A stretch of DNA of 64,000 bases from Tricholoma matsutake (taxonomy: Eukaryota; Basidiomycota; Agaricomycetes; Agaricales; Tricholomataceae), in the NCBI GenBank assembly GCA_026075535.2, contig AP026540.1:9796001-9860000 (forward strand), read 5' to 3'. Of the stretch, positions 10,358 through 20,339 are shown piece after piece. The translations under genes were made by a program, and so were the position numbers. Each line of letters begins with the position of its first letter. Position 1 is the stretch's first letter. The notes under the pieces were generated by a model. That model was not told the origin of the DNA, made no database searches, and was given only the letters and a program-made list of their open reading frames with translations.

Positions 10358-10549
10358 GGGTTCCTCTTTGGGTCCTAAAAGGACAGGGTCCGAAGGTTTC
10401 AGTGTAGACCAACGATGTTTGTCAACATTGTCTACTTCTTACATTTCAACATTCCTATGTCTGACAGATGGAGGTTGCACCTTCGTGGAACTCACATCAG
10501 GCTTGTCTGGGTCCTTTTTCTTTTGTGCGGCTGGGTGGCCACTCTCATG

Positions 10550-12544
10550 TCACTCATCCTTGGGAGGTTGAGCATGCATAGCATGCTGACAGGCTTGCTT
10601 GAAAGTGTTAGGGCCCTCAATAATGGTATCGAGGCATTTGCCCTTGATGCGTACTTTGTCATGTTTGAAGTCTAGAACTATACCATGTTTCCTCATGAAG
10701 ACAGTGCCCAGAATGGCATCATATCTATCGATGTTATCAACATTGAAATAATGGGTGTTTTTTATTTCACCAATTTCAAAATCAGTGAATAGTCTGAAGT
10801 TGATCTTTGAACAGCTTCCAACAGTGCCTAATTGCAAGGGCACCGGCTCTTCCAATTTGTGGGCTTTAAGATTCGCTGACATGATGAACTCTGGGGAAAT
10901 TGAATCAGACATGCAGCCTGGATCAAGGAGGATGAAAGCTTCAAGTCCATGAAGCCTCATTTTTGCCACAAAGCACCGATTGTCCTTCTCTGAGCAAGGG
11001 GGATGGGTTATCTTCTTTGAGGATTTCCTCAAAGTGGTTGCACCTCTAAAGCGCGGCTTGTCTTTGAATAGGTTGTCCATCATGACGCCTAATCTTTCAG
11101 AAAATGATGGAGATTGTCTCTCTGTTTTGTCCTCAGAGTCTTCCTCTGAGTCGGACACCAACTGGGTGGATGGGCAACTATCGGAGTCATACTCCAAAAG
11201 GATTTTGTGGATCGCACCAAAGTGCTCTGATCCAGAATATTCACTGGCATTACCCCCAGTGTCAGATTCCAAGTTGCACAGTTCACCTTCTGAACTGTAT
11301 TGAGAACCATCAGGGTTCATGTCTGACAAGGCAGACCCATACTCAGAGCAAGAGTTATCCTCTGAGTCACTGTACACTGCGGCGAGTCTCTCATTTGTCG
11401 CAGAATGTGAATCTGAGTCCCAGGTAGGACTCAAATGGTGCTCACTGCTTGGTTGAGCATGGGAGGTTTGGGGATCAGTCATAGAGGCTGATCCTTCTCG
11501 AGCAGTGTACATCTTAGCCAATGGTTTGGGCTGTCCATACTTAGGGCAGCCCTTATCTGTGGAGTAGTATGGACCTCCACAGCTGTAACAATTCAGGGTC
11601 TTCTTGTCATCAGACCTTTTGTCTGATTTGGATCCAGAGTGTCTGGATGGTTTCCCTCCAGATGCACGAGGTTGAGTATCATGACAATCTTTGTTACAGC
11701 GATCACTATCGCAGTGACTTTGAAGCTCCTTGGTAGGATACTTTGGCCCCAGATATTTAGAGCTATCACGATAGTTCTTATTGTGTTTTCGAGAATGATC
11801 CCGGGATCGTTCATGAGACCGTTCAGGTGAAGGTTCTTTTGTTTTAGAAGTTTTAGTCAAAGAGGATGTGCTCTTTGACTTGGTGGAATCCATTATACAC
11901 TTCTTTTCATTGAAGTGTTTTCTCATCTTACTGATTTCCTCTGCCTGGCAGGCGAAGTGTAGGATATCTTGCACTGAGCTTGTCTCAGTAGAACATTTTT
12001 TGTCTAGTACAAAGGATATGATGCCTGTGGGCAACCCAGTCACCAATTGCATTTTGAACGTAAATGGATTGGGTGCCTGTATCAACCTGGTAGCATAGCG
12101 CTCCAGCTTGTGGTAATAGCCCATAATGCCCTCATTGGTGTTATACTCGACATGCCAGAATTTGTCGGTCGCATCATGGGTTGCATTTTCATGCACAAAC
12201 TGGTCATATAGGCCAGTGATGACTTCTTTGAAAGTCCAGGCTGATTGTTGACGGTATGCACCATCAATGCTGTCTTCAAACCAAGTGAGGGCAGTGTTCT
12301 CAAGGAACATCGCTGTATATTCAATGCAGTCTGAGTCCAGCTCAGGGCCACACACCTTGTTCACCTTCAACCACCAAAGAAGGGCATTCAGCCATCTTTC
12401 AAAGGTTTCAGTGTCAGGTAATCTGCCATACTTTGATGGATTGGGAACTCGGGGACCATTCTTGCCTCCAGTGGCAGGAATTTCCATCAAGACAGAGACC
12501 TTTTTGTTGATCTGTCTATGTATCTTGGTATGGATGTCCCTCAA
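10550..12544 (-). pseudogene. gag: element B Gag-protease frame (664 codons)
   Basis: A long open frame. Residues about 30-210 resemble a retrotransposon capsid (FERWLNALLWWLKVNKVCGP, ALTWFEDSIDGAYRQQSAWT). A Ser/Arg/His/Lys-rich linker leads to a degenerate zinc knuckle, CYSCGGPYYSTDKGCP, with Tyr where His is expected. A long acidic Ser-rich stretch follows, then an aspartic-protease domain (FILLDPGCMSDSISPEF ... YDAILGTVFMRKHGIVLDF). The active-site triad reads D-P-G rather than D-S/T-G, which should inactivate it. The frame is open but the element is otherwise broken, so it is labelled a pseudogene. Confidence 0.82.
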
Positions 12545-13996
12545 ATATTTTGAGGGATGGCGAGAGCCTTTATCTCAATAAGAATCGGGATAGGAAGATG
12601 TAGACCAGTAAGGGCTACTTGATTCTCGTGGGGTACCAGAATGTCCAGATGGGGTACATCTGGAAGAAGTGCGTGTTTGTGCTCCTCATCAGCGATTTGA
12701 TGAGTTTCTGTGGGACGCTTCTTCCTCGAATCAGGAAGAATGTTTGGTACTTTCATTGCTCGATGTGCTATATGTTGAGTCACTATCACTTCCATTACCA
12801 TCATCCCTGGACCCATCTCCATCTGGTGGTCCTCCATGGCCTGCATGACTCTGCGCAGGCTGTCTGGAATTTACAGATGGTGGGCTCTCTTGCTTTTGAT
12901 GGCAAGATGAAGGGTCATCCTTATCCCAAGGTTGACCATCTTTGTCAAAACAGATCCCCTGATTGGGGATCGAGGTGGGATTTCCATCCTGGATATCGCC
13001 ATCGTGTATCCTTTGAAGGACAATCCTGTTGTTGTTGATATAGTGTACCTTCTTTTTAGAAGGTAGTTCACGAGATAACTTGGGGGTCTGTAGATGTGGG
13101 GAACCATGTCTGTGGGTGGAAGGATGTTCTTGTTCCACTGGGTTGGTGGAACAAGGTTGGACAGGGTTGGGATCTTGTTCTGTTGCTGTGGAACGAGGTA
13201 TAGTAGGGTTGATTATTTCCCTATGGGCAAAGTGACTGGCGTAACTTAACACCAGATCTTTAAGTTGGTTTTCCAACTTAATCAGTTCAAAATCTCTTGC
13301 ATCCATGCAACAGGTAAACATATCCATTGCGATCTGAGCAAAATGCTCAGCTCCAAATTCGTTGTCTGATTCATCCTCTTGAGGTTTGGCCTTGAGGGGT
13401 CTTTTTTCTAGGCATTGGCACAGCCAATTGTCAGTGTTCATCAGCGTTGCAGGTGCCGATGCTGTTAAATCCGGCCATACAGCAGGGAATAATCCAGGTG
13501 TTTCGTATGTCTGGCTGTTGCAGGGAAGATTGATACCACTACTGGGGGTAATCCAGTGGTTGTTGGGCTCTGGGGTCAATTCATTTAGAGGAGAAAGCTT
13601 CTGCAAGCCAGGAGGAGGTCCTGGATTGGAATGAGTGTCTCATCGACTGTTGTTTGACAAGAAAGATTTTCTGGATTCGGGTTCGCTGTTGTCGGCATCC
13701 TCAATGGTGAGCCGTCGATGGTGTGGGCCAAGGGCAGAGGAATTGAGATTTCTCGAAGTGGCTGTATGCGCTTCAAGGGTCTGAAAGTCCCTAGTAGGAG
13801 AAACGTCGTTTCTCAAGGTGCTTGTATGTGCCTTGAGTGGATGGGATCCAGCCAAATCTTTCAGAGCGTGCCAAGGAGAATCTGACCCTGGTGGCGACAG
13901 ATGAAATTTACCTTGCACGTCCTGCTTGGGAGCAGGCTTCAGCTTGTTCTTGTTCTTGGCCTTGGTCAAAACCATGGTCTTGTTCTTGAGGTACAA
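12545..13996 (-). pseudogene. element B 5' gag-like frames
   Basis: Two successive minus-strand frames. The first, at 13640-13996, is Lys-rich then Ser/Thr-rich (MVLTKAKNKNKLKPAPKQD). The second, at 12731-13606, is acidic and Pro/Ser-rich, with a helical stretch (HFAQIAMDMFTCCMDARDFE). They precede the capsid-like frame in the same orientation and are separated from it by frame changes. Probably one N-terminal gag ORF broken by stops. No recognised domain. Confidence 0.5.
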
Positions 13997-14218
13997 TCTT
14001 CAGCAATGGAGAAAAGAATTTTGGTTGTAGCAGTGGGCGAAAAGCAAAGAGTTGAGTGCAAAGAAACTTGATTTGGGTCCTAGCGATGGATATGCTTCCA
14101 TCACTGATTGTGTTGAAAATTTTCTCCCTTTGCAGGAGAAGTTCAGGGTCGTGTTGATGATGATCACTGATGGGGCGATGTTGAGCTTAACTCTATGAGT
14201 TTGAGTGTTTAAAAAACT

Positions 14219-14414
14219 GTTGTGAGTTGGAGGGGGGTCCCTTAAGATCACACAGGAGCTAAACATGAATAACGTATATTATCATGTGTACTTGAGGTGG
14301 TATTAGAAGATCATTTATGTAAATAGAAGGTTGGTCCCTTTATAGGGGCCACCCAGGTCAATAGCAAAGAAAAGTAATATATACAAACACGGGGTCAAGC
14401 CCCAGGTCACCACA
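14219..14414 (-). repeat. putative 5' LTR of element B
   Basis: On the minus strand it starts TGTGGTGACCTGGGGCTTGA and carries TATA-like CTATAAAGGG. The 14219 end (after a CACAACA-like end) is a guess because no second LTR copy is available for comparison. Confidence 0.45.
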
Positions 14415-14735
14415 CCCAGCAAAATCTACGGTAACATTGGACTTGCCGGCATCATCAAAAATGTATCCAAAGTTCCACATGTCTGAAGTTTTCCGGCACA
14501 ATGAAAATGACAGTGAGTTATTCCCATCTCGAGAGCTAACACGACTGGGGGGGTAGTCACAGAAGATGGACAAAAAGAATTTTTTGTGGAGAAAATCATG
14601 GACGCGCAAAAACGCGGAAGAGGCATGCAATACCTCGTACATTGGCTCAGTTACGGGCAAGAAGATGAATGGCTCACAGGATCAGAGCTCGCGAACAACG
14701 CGGTGCTCAACGAATGGCTGGCAGGAAATGGTTGA
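14415..14735 (+). pseudogene. gypsy integrase C-terminus with chromodomain, remnant
   Basis: Plus-strand remnant ending in a readable chromodomain: VVTEDGQKEFFVEKIMDA, then RGMQYLVHWLSYGQEDEWL, then a stop at 14733-14735. The upstream part (14415-14520) contains stops. Element B inserted at 14414/14415, so the rest of this element is not adjacent. A purine tract and an LTR-like start follow at 14863-14876, as expected for the 3' end of a chromovirus. Confidence 0.75.
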
Positions 14736-14875
14736 GGGTTTACTTTCCCCTTCTTCATTCCCCTGCCACTGGCTATGGGTTTTTTGATGCACCCCGTGAG
14801 CAGTTTTTACCTAGCTTACTTACTTCCTCTTTCTGGTTGAATGGCTGGCGGTGAATTTTTCAGAGGGGGGAGGAG

Positions 14876-15150
14876 TGTAAGCCTGGGCTTACTCATCTAT
14901 TGACGACTGTTGACATATTGACGAGTATTGACACCGAACTTCGCTATCTTATAAAGACGCATCTAAAAGACACTTTAGATACTTCCTTTTTCCCCACTTC
15001 CACTCTCGTTACAGTGACTCCGTGTATCTCTAATTGCCGTCCCTCTTATATATTTCTGTTCTTGATCAATCCTGAGTGTTGCTCTCCTCTAAAGGAGGTA
15101 AGCTTCCACTAATGAATTATTTTTTCAAAGTCCATAATCACTCCTCAACA
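14876..15150 (+). repeat. LTR of the chromodomain remnant, start clear, end uncertain
   Basis: A purine tract (AGAGGGGGGAGGAG) ends at 14875. The sequence then begins TGTAAGCCTGGGCTTACTC, whose first 17 nt form a small hairpin. TATA-like CTTATAAAG lies near 14950. The end near 15150 (CTCCTCAACA) is chosen only because LTRs usually end in CA; there is no partner copy in the window. Confidence 0.5.
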
Positions 15151-15239
15151 CTCACTAACTCATTGCTGGGTTATTTACCAGTCTTTTTTCAAGCTTCGTA
15201 CAGAATAAATATATTAATTGATACTACTTACTACAAAAA

Positions 15240-16560
15240 TTACTACGAAAGAAAAACTAATACGAAAGGGGGTGGGGCGCGTCATAATGGCTTCACCCAT
15301 TGTGTGCCATGTCACCAACCCCCTATCTCCAACGAGCGTCCATTAGCACCCAATCCACCCTGCGAGCAAATGCTCGCAGCGGCGGGTGTCGGGTGTTGGG
15401 CGCTTGTCCCCCCGATCTCCTCCCTCGCCCCGTCCCGTACGTGTCGCCCCTCTTCCCCCTCGATCCTGGCGTTATTCCTCCTCCCTGCTGTCGTCCTGTT
15501 CCCTCCTTGGCACTTGCCCTCCCCGCTGGCCCATACACGCCATGGTTTCTCGTGGTTCAGTGGGTGCTGTGTCATTCAGCTACCTGTTCTCCGCTGAGCA
15601 GGGGTAGTCGTCGTCATCAATAGTTAATATCTAAAAACTTTGTTAGCAACAAAAAAAATGAAATGAACAAGAAAAAACTTACCTATGGCCCAAGAGACGT
15701 TGTCGATAGCCCTTTTTGTGTTCCTCATCGTACGGCGCTGTATCCATTGCCTGCACCTTCCATTCTTCCATCCTCATCGTCCCCATACGCCGCCGCCGCT
15801 GCCGTTTTGGTCATGTCATGTCATTGTCTGTCCTCGTCCCCATCCCTGTCGTCGTCTTGTGGGTGTTGTCCTCGTCGTCGTCTTGTGGGTGTTGTCCTCG
15901 TCGTCGTCTTGTGGTTGTCCTTGTCATCGGTCTTCGTCCCCTGGTCCCCGTCATCGTCGTTGTCCTTGTCGTCTGTCCCCTCGTTATCGGTGTCGGTGTC
16001 GTCCTGTCCCGTTGTTTTTGTCGTCGTGGCTCCCCTTCTTTTTCGCCGTTGCGTCCTCCCCGTCTTTGCCGTGCCAGTTGTTTCCACCCCGCGAACAGCT
16101 GCTCACGGCGGTGGGGTGCTGGTGGCCGTCATCATCTTTGCCTCACCATCCCTTGTCCCTGCCCCGTCGTCCCTGTCGTTGGACGTCGCCCTGTTTTGTT
16201 GTTGTCCTGATCCATCATCCACCCCACAAGCAGGTGCTCGTAGCGATGGTGTCGTTGTGGGTGTGCCATCTTGGCGCCGTCTCATGGTAAACAACATAGA
16301 TAAAACCTAGAAAAAGCAAATGAAAAGATTAGTTAGTTGAGAATAAAAGAAAACAACTTGACAAAAAAAACATTACCTAGGGCCCAAACGACCGAACGTG
16401 AAAATGACAGGACAATGAAAGCAAAAATGACCATCTTTGCAAAATGGAGTACACCCCCCCATTTCTATTTTGCAAAGATGGTCATTTTTGAAAAATGAAA
16501 GAAAAATGAAGTGAAAATGAGCGAAAATGGCCCGAAAATGGCTACCGTGAACAACCCTAT
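15240..16560 (-). repeat. intron-bearing low-complexity repeat, minus strand
   Basis: Read on the minus strand this shows splice-like signals: an exon end GGGCCCTAG|GTAATG near 16376, an acceptor TTTTTCTAG near 16310, an exon end GGGCCATAG|GTAAGTTT near 15685, and a branch/acceptor GCTAACAAAG near 15640. The exon between is Asp/Thr/Arg-rich (15821-16087). CTCGC...GCGAG hairpin cores recur at about 15361, 16088 and 16221. The first is perfect, TGCGAGCA-AA-TGCTCGCA. Related sequence is found at 44880-46496 (plus strand, inside a TIR element) and 51011-51850 (minus). The right end may be ACCCTA at about 16560, but no partner TIR was found. The long plus-strand Ser/Val frame here is probably a shadow. 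Confidence 0.5.
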
Positions 16561-16655
16561 TAGTGTCATGTGTACGATTGGTTCAAATATGTCTCACATT
16601 CGACATTCTCTCTTTTGAACCCCATAGTTTCTCGTCTGCAACAGCTCTTGCACAG

Positions 16656-17845
16656 ATGCCGCTAACCACTGTAGACGGCTCAAGTGTCGTATCTGAATCC
16701 CGGAAAGTCAGCATTACTTCTCGTGATGGTGGGGTCTGTATCTTGTGTGGCATGGACCCTGTTGATGTGGCTCACATCGTCGCCAGAAAGTCTGGCGATC
16801 AAGGTCGAGTAAGTGAGACTATTTGACTCTCGCAAATGGTTGAACTTCATGCATGAATTGGTAGGTTGATTGGATTCGCCGCGTGGCGCCTGCGTTGTCC
16901 AATTTCAGGAAAGACGATCCCTCAAACCTCATTTGCTGTGAGTGGCAGCTTCTTCGTCATCTTCTTCGTCATCTTCTTCGTCTCATGTGTTCCGTGTAGT
17001 ATGTCCAACTCACTATTGCCAGTACGATTCGGGGCGCTTCGTACTTGTGCCTAGTAAACAACAAAGAGAGCTGTTGCTCGAGCACGAGCATCGTAATTTT
17101 GCTATGCGAGAGGAAATCCTTGCACGTGGGGATTGTGATCCCGGTCGAACATTACCCCAGGTGAGTACTGTTGGAAACATTTGGCTTTGCGAACTTCCTA
17201 ACACGCCGCTGTTTGAAGCTCATCGACGAATTTGAATACATACCTGTCCAGGCTGGTCCATTTCGCATGCACATGCACAGCCCGACACCGTATGACCCCT
17301 ATTTATTTGCTTTCGATAACATGGAGAATCGGGCCTCCCCTCTACTACATTTCCGAGCATCTCACATTGCTCTCATGGTCGAGGCAGAGCCCTACCTGTC
17401 AAGTGCAACTCGTGTGCAATCCTTGAAGGGCGATGCAGCAGAGCCACAAATTTTCACTCTCCTAAGGCTATACCGACGCCAGCTAGGCCAACATTCAAGT
17501 CTAACACCTACGATATCCATTCCCAACAACTACGACGCCTTTTGTGCCGAGCTGGAGCAGCCAAACACTCATCCAAGTGCACACGTATTGGGCGCAGTTT
17601 CAAGCTCGCCACCACTTGAGAATGCACCAGCTCCCTCCGTATCGTTCGCCAAAGTTGGCCTCATGCCTGGCCTTACTCCTAAAGTTGATCTGTATGCAAG
17701 AGATATACAGTTGTTGGAGTATGCGAAGGAGCGGTCAGTTACTTGGGAAGACCTGAAGAACAGGCCACTGTTGTTTGGAGGCGAAGAGGTAGGACCCTGG
17801 CGCTTTGCCAGTGCGGACGACATATGTCGCACCATTGTTCCATGA
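16656..17845 (+). CDS. HNH nuclease-domain protein
   Basis: Four exons fit one frame: 16656-16808, 16865-16937, 17000-17160 and 17219-17845, all GT...AG, giving about 337 aa. The N-terminal half carries an HNH-type metal-binding core split by introns: CILCG and DVAHIVARKS in exon 1, then NLICLCPTHYCQYDSGRFVL spanning exons 2 and 3. The two Cys pairs and His residues match the fungal HNH_2-like pattern. The C-terminal half is not recognised. Intron 2 contains a tandem TTCTTCGTCATC run. The gene is the first of the host island and abuts repeat DNA on its left. Single HNH proteins of this kind are numerous in agaricomycetes and their substrate is unknown. The upstream ATG at 16563 is in frame, but 16656 fits the domain start better. 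Confidence 0.8.
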
Positions 17846-18311
17846 TCCCTTTTCACCCACCTACATACCTGTTTCCTTTGGTTCGTACTTAGATTTGTTT
17901 GATATACCATTGTACTCTACTAGCGCCACATACTTCCCTATATGCACACTTGTCACCTTCATACCTAGCATATTCGATTTGTTGTTTGATACACTATTTG
18001 CTTTATAGGATGAATTTAAACTACTTTGATAATACTTGAGATGTAGTTCAATGTGAAATAGAACAATCATTGTACACTGGCCTGTGTTATGAAGGGGCTT
18101 CTAACCAGCCAGGTACTTATCGATGGAATCCCAGGGTCTTGTTTACTGCTAGGAAGCCATGTTCTATCTACTTTCAAGTATTCTGTACATTAGCGTTGAA
18201 CGTTGTATGTTGGACACTCCGGACTGATACTTGCGGTCGAAAGTCAAGACCGTTGAATGTTAAACATTAAACTGTAAACTCTAGTACTAGCTTGATCCAT
18301 ACAATCATAGG
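17846..18311. other. intergenic region between convergent genes
   Basis: AT-rich sequence between the HNH gene stop and the LTV1 stop. It presumably holds both 3' UTRs. I see no convincing gene or repeat. Confidence 0.7.
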
Positions 18312-20176
18312 TCACAGTTTCTTCAATTTTTGCTCCTTGTTACCAATTGTACGCATTTGCACTTTCTTTTCTGTCTCAAACTTTTCTTTCATTGCCTTCT
18401 TCTCTACCCTCCGTACCTGTCGTTCTGCTTTGATTGCTGCTTTCCTTGCCTTCTTGCCTTCTTTTGATTCGTCTCGTGGTCGAGCAATGGTCTGTGGGTG
18501 GTCTACGCGAATATATCAAGGGACATGACCACATTGACAAAGATACGTACTTGGGCTATCCAAATCGGAATGATCGGAATCTTCAGGGAAAGGTTTTACG
18601 ACTCGACCTCGAGTAGGTTTAACTTTGGCTTTGCTTTGAGATCTTTGAGAACGGTCGACAACAGTTGGGAGGCCGGTTTTCGGGTCTAATAAAATCTTTG
18701 GGACTGGTTTGGAATCTCGAGCACGAATCAGACGTGGATGATTTTCGAGATTCGTGTACGTTGCTATTGTAACAAGTCAATTCATGTTTTGATAAAGTTG
18801 ATAATAGATGACTGTTTACTGAGGATCGTTTCACAGTCCCATCTATCCTTCTTGTCATCTTCCTCCAATGGTGCGTAGATATCATCGCTATCATCATCAT
18901 CTTCCTGCTGTCCAATCCGTACTCGTTCATCTTGACCCATTGCACGTCGTATCGTGTCAAGTTTCTCCGGGCCTGTTTCACCAGGTAGTTTGGGCTTCAG
19001 CTTTCGTCCAAGTTGCTCGTAATCATTGAGAAATTCGTCCATCATCGACTCAAAGTCTTCGCGAGAGGTGATGAGTTCAGGCGCTTCGTCCGAATCGCTT
19101 TCTTCATCCGGAGGAGAGGCGTCTTCTTCGGAATGTTCGTTATATTGTTTGAGAATCATCTAAGGACAGAAAAATAAGCGAGGACGTCACAAGGTGGAAT
19201 TGGGAACATACTTGGTCAAAACACTCGTCGAGAGTTTGGAGTGCCTCATTGCGATACAAGGATGAACTGCTCATACTGTAGCCTGAAGCGTCACTTGTGC
19301 CCTTGCGTCGTTTTTTACCTCCAATGACAGACATTGTGGGCAGCCCTCCGATAGTGTCTCCCGTTTCAGACCCGTACTCTTCGTCACTCTGTCCTTGTCG
19401 CTCTGCTGCTTTCTGCGCTTTTTTAAATTGTGCAAATCGCTCCTCCCATCGCTCCTCATGTCCATCTTGTGCCTTTGAAAGCGTTAGAGGCTCGTTGGCG
19501 TTGTCTTCTCGAAATTCAAAGTCAACGTCTTCGTCACTCCCTCGTTCACCATCGCCCACAAGTTCCCCGAAAAAATCTTCTTCGAGTTCATCATCAACAA
19601 ACGCATCGTCTTCAAGTGCTTCCAGCACCTGTCTTAAATGAGGATCCATATCAGGCTGGAAGCCAGCTATACTCTCTGGAATGGCATGTTGGGATTCGTA
19701 TGTCCTTGGAAGCTCAGAGGCAGAAGGCAACGCTTCTGCGGGAATATCTCGTAGCTCAATGCCTCGCGTTTTCTTGGCCTGGGTTTTTGAGGAGGGCAGG
19801 GCCTCGATGAGGACACTTTCTACGCCATCTTCATTAACACCGACTGGCCGTAGATGTTGAATGTAGTCGTATTCGGTATCATCGTAGTATACGCCATATA
19901 GTGCAGCTTCGCCGACATGCGTATTTTTTTCATTCACTAAATTCGATGATGGCAGGATGGACTCGAGATCTGCACGAGATTTTCCCTATGCAGTGAAATC
20001 AACGATAGTCAACATTATCTTCCTGTAATTAGTACCTTTTTCACATTCTCGCGTTCGAATGACTTTAATACGTGCTTGCTTGCATCTGGATCATGATAAA
20101 GAGGATCCCGTTGCGATCGATGAACGAGCTGGAAGTGTTTTGCACCAGGCTGGCGAAATATTGATTTGGGCGGCAT
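18312..20176 (-). CDS. LTV1: ribosome biogenesis protein LTV1
   Basis: Five exons on the minus strand: 20176-20036, 19985-19212, 19159-18820, 18763-18551 and 18502-18312, about 552 aa, in frame throughout. The start MPPKSIFRQPGAKHFQLVHR and the block AALYGVYYDDTEYDYIQHL are the LTV1 N-terminal signature. Further blocks are QPDMDPHLRQVLEALEDD, RNEALQTLDECFDQ and DRWDCETIL followed by TNLENHPRLIRAR. The C-terminus is a basic helix rich in RK and ER. LTV1 is a 40S pre-ribosome assembly and export factor that holds the Rps3/Rps20 beak region. A strongly acidic middle region is usual. It diverges from TAF2 with about 160 bp between start codons. Confidence 0.94.
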
Positions 20177-20339
20177 TGAAGAGAGAATGTCTTACATAAT
20201 CGCGTCTTCGCAGTCGACTTCTAAACGATTCCTCCCATTTCTGATTCATTTCTTGCTGTCCTCGCTGTTGCTGTCGTTCTCCCCGAACAAGTCCTCTTAA
20301 TTGCTCCTTCTTCGTGTCTATTACTCTAATTCAACTGCT
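20177..20339. promoter_or_regulatory. shared divergent promoter LTV1 / TAF2
   Basis: About 163 bp separate the LTV1 ATG (minus, 20174-20176) and the proposed TAF2 ATG (plus, 20340). Both core promoters must lie here or extend into the neighbouring 5' exons. No clear TATA box is seen, as often for housekeeping fungal genes. The TAF2 start is provisional. Confidence 0.5.

Larger units (their letters stand above)
6895..14414 (-). mobile_element. decayed Ty3/gypsy element B, minus strand
   Basis: Read on the minus strand, a putative 5' LTR starts at 14414 (TGTGGTGACCTGGGGC) with a CTATAAAGGG box near 14340. It is followed by gag-like frames, a gag-protease frame, and RT, RNase H, integrase and chromodomain in order down to 6917. 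It belongs to a different family from E1. No matching 3' LTR is present between the pol stop and position 1, so the 3' end is missing or was displaced when E1 inserted. Stops and frame changes break pol in several places. On its 5' side B interrupts another gypsy whose chromodomain resumes at 14415. Confidence 0.8.

Noticed and set aside
10415..10675. Small plus-strand frames over element B
   Set aside because: No domain, antisense to gag/pol remnants, and not conserved elsewhere in the window.
6917..14414. Element B and the gag-like segment 1-840 as a single minus-strand element split by E1
   Set aside because: A gag-like segment would then lie downstream of pol, and no shared LTR supports the join. 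Treated as separate remnants.
15663..16310. Overlapping long plus-strand frames rich in Ser, Val, Cys and Pro
   Set aside because: Three frames are open together over a GTC-rich tract. The splice-like signals point to the minus strand, so these are shadows.
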